A DNA stretch of 5,602 nucleotides from an uncultured Eubacterium sp. Lineage in GTDB: Bacteria > Bacillota > Clostridia > Oscillospirales > Acutalibacteraceae. Each line of letters begins with the position of its first letter. Position 1 is the first letter of the stretch. Positions 5,507 to 5,602 of the stretch are shown piece after piece. Position numbers and translations under genes: made by a program. The DNA lies in contig CAJOER010000093.1 in assembly GCA_905233805.1 (NCBI GenBank), positions 1-5,602 on the forward strand, read 5' to 3'. The notes below the pieces were generated by a model. The model saw only the letters and a list, made by a program, of their open reading frames with translations. It had not been told where the DNA came from and ran no database searches.

Positions 5507-5602
5507 CTTTTGCTGAGCACCTCTCTTTCATAGCGTTCAACCTCGCCGAACCACTCGCCGTCGGCAGGCGCGCCGCAGACTCTGCAATACTCGTTCCATA
5601 CC
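5503..5602 (-). CDS. rhaA: L-rhamnose isomerase, C-terminal fragment (N-terminus beyond window edge)
   Basis: Only the last 32 residues are present. The frame reads VWNEYC at the edge, then GEWFGEVERYE and the end EVLSKR before TGA. This resembles the usual C-terminus of RhaA, where a tryptophan-rich stretch is followed by a helix ending in a YEK-like, LSKR-like tail. RhaA converts L-rhamnose to L-rhamnulose in the cytoplasm. The TGA overlaps the rhaD ATG by the ATGA arrangement, and the order rhaA-rhaD is common in rhamnose operons. The assignment rests on a short tail plus context. A rhamnulokinase end in this position is less likely, as the tail does not look like a kinase C-terminus. Confidence 0.8.
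   Translation of the reverse strand, partial: VWNEYCRVCGAPADGEWFGEVERYEREVLSKR

Noticed and set aside
4877..5533. A 218-codon open frame on the plus strand opposite rhaD
   Set aside because: It lies wholly against rhaD and the rhaA end, whose zinc ligands and catalytic glutamate are intact in the other strand. The frame is a by-product of codon bias and has no recognisable motif.
1..5602. Insertion sequences, CRISPR repeats, attachment sites, tRNA or rRNA genes
   Set aside because: No transposase motif, regular direct-repeat array, terminal inverted repeats with target duplication, or tRNA-like fold was seen. The only repeats are the operator half-sites and the terminator stem.

Overview
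The window fits a low-to-mid GC Firmicute of the class Clostridia, probably a gut anaerobe of the Oscillospirales or Lachnospirales type. The reasons are AAGGAGG-type ribosome sites ahead of most genes, sigma-A promoters of the TTGACA/TATAAT kind, a TTG start, a minimal ISC-type Fe-S system, and an anaerobe-style pairing of O-acetylhomoserine sulfhydrylase with cysteine synthase. The placement is inferred from style and gene content; there is no rRNA gene here to confirm it.

Bases 1-3753 hold a four-gene minus-strand operon read from right to left: a cysteine desulfurase (iscS/nifS), an IscU-type Fe-S scaffold (iscU/nifU), O-acetylhomoserine sulfhydrylase (metY) and cysteine synthase (cysK, cut by the left edge). 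Spacing is very tight: a 14-nt gap, an 8-nt overlap, then a 1-nt TAATG overlap. The four products make a closed sulfur loop. CysK and MetY fix sulfide into cysteine and homocysteine, IscS removes sulfur from cysteine, and IscU receives it for cluster assembly.

Bases 3754-3889 are a compact divergent control region. It carries a perfect-consensus promoter for the operon, an extended -10 promoter for the opposite gene, and two copies of one 25-bp inverted repeat (TTTACC-N13-GGTAAW), one on each promoter. The plus-strand gene at 3890-4285 is an Rrf2/IscR-family regulator with three clustered cysteines. It is the natural candidate to bind both operators and control itself and the sulfur/Fe-S operon.

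Bases 4286-4313 form one hairpin that can terminate both convergent transcripts. To its right, a second minus-strand operon contains the end of L-rhamnose isomerase (rhaA, right edge), rhamnulose-1-phosphate aldolase (rhaD), and two small membrane ORFs. These two look like the halves of one membrane protein gene broken by an internal out-of-frame deletion. No mobile element, CRISPR array, tRNA or rRNA was seen, and no gene-free stretch exceeds 300 bases. Apart from the operator pair, the regulator's link to both cysteine and Fe-S genes, and the split gene, the region looks like ordinary core and sugar-use metabolism.
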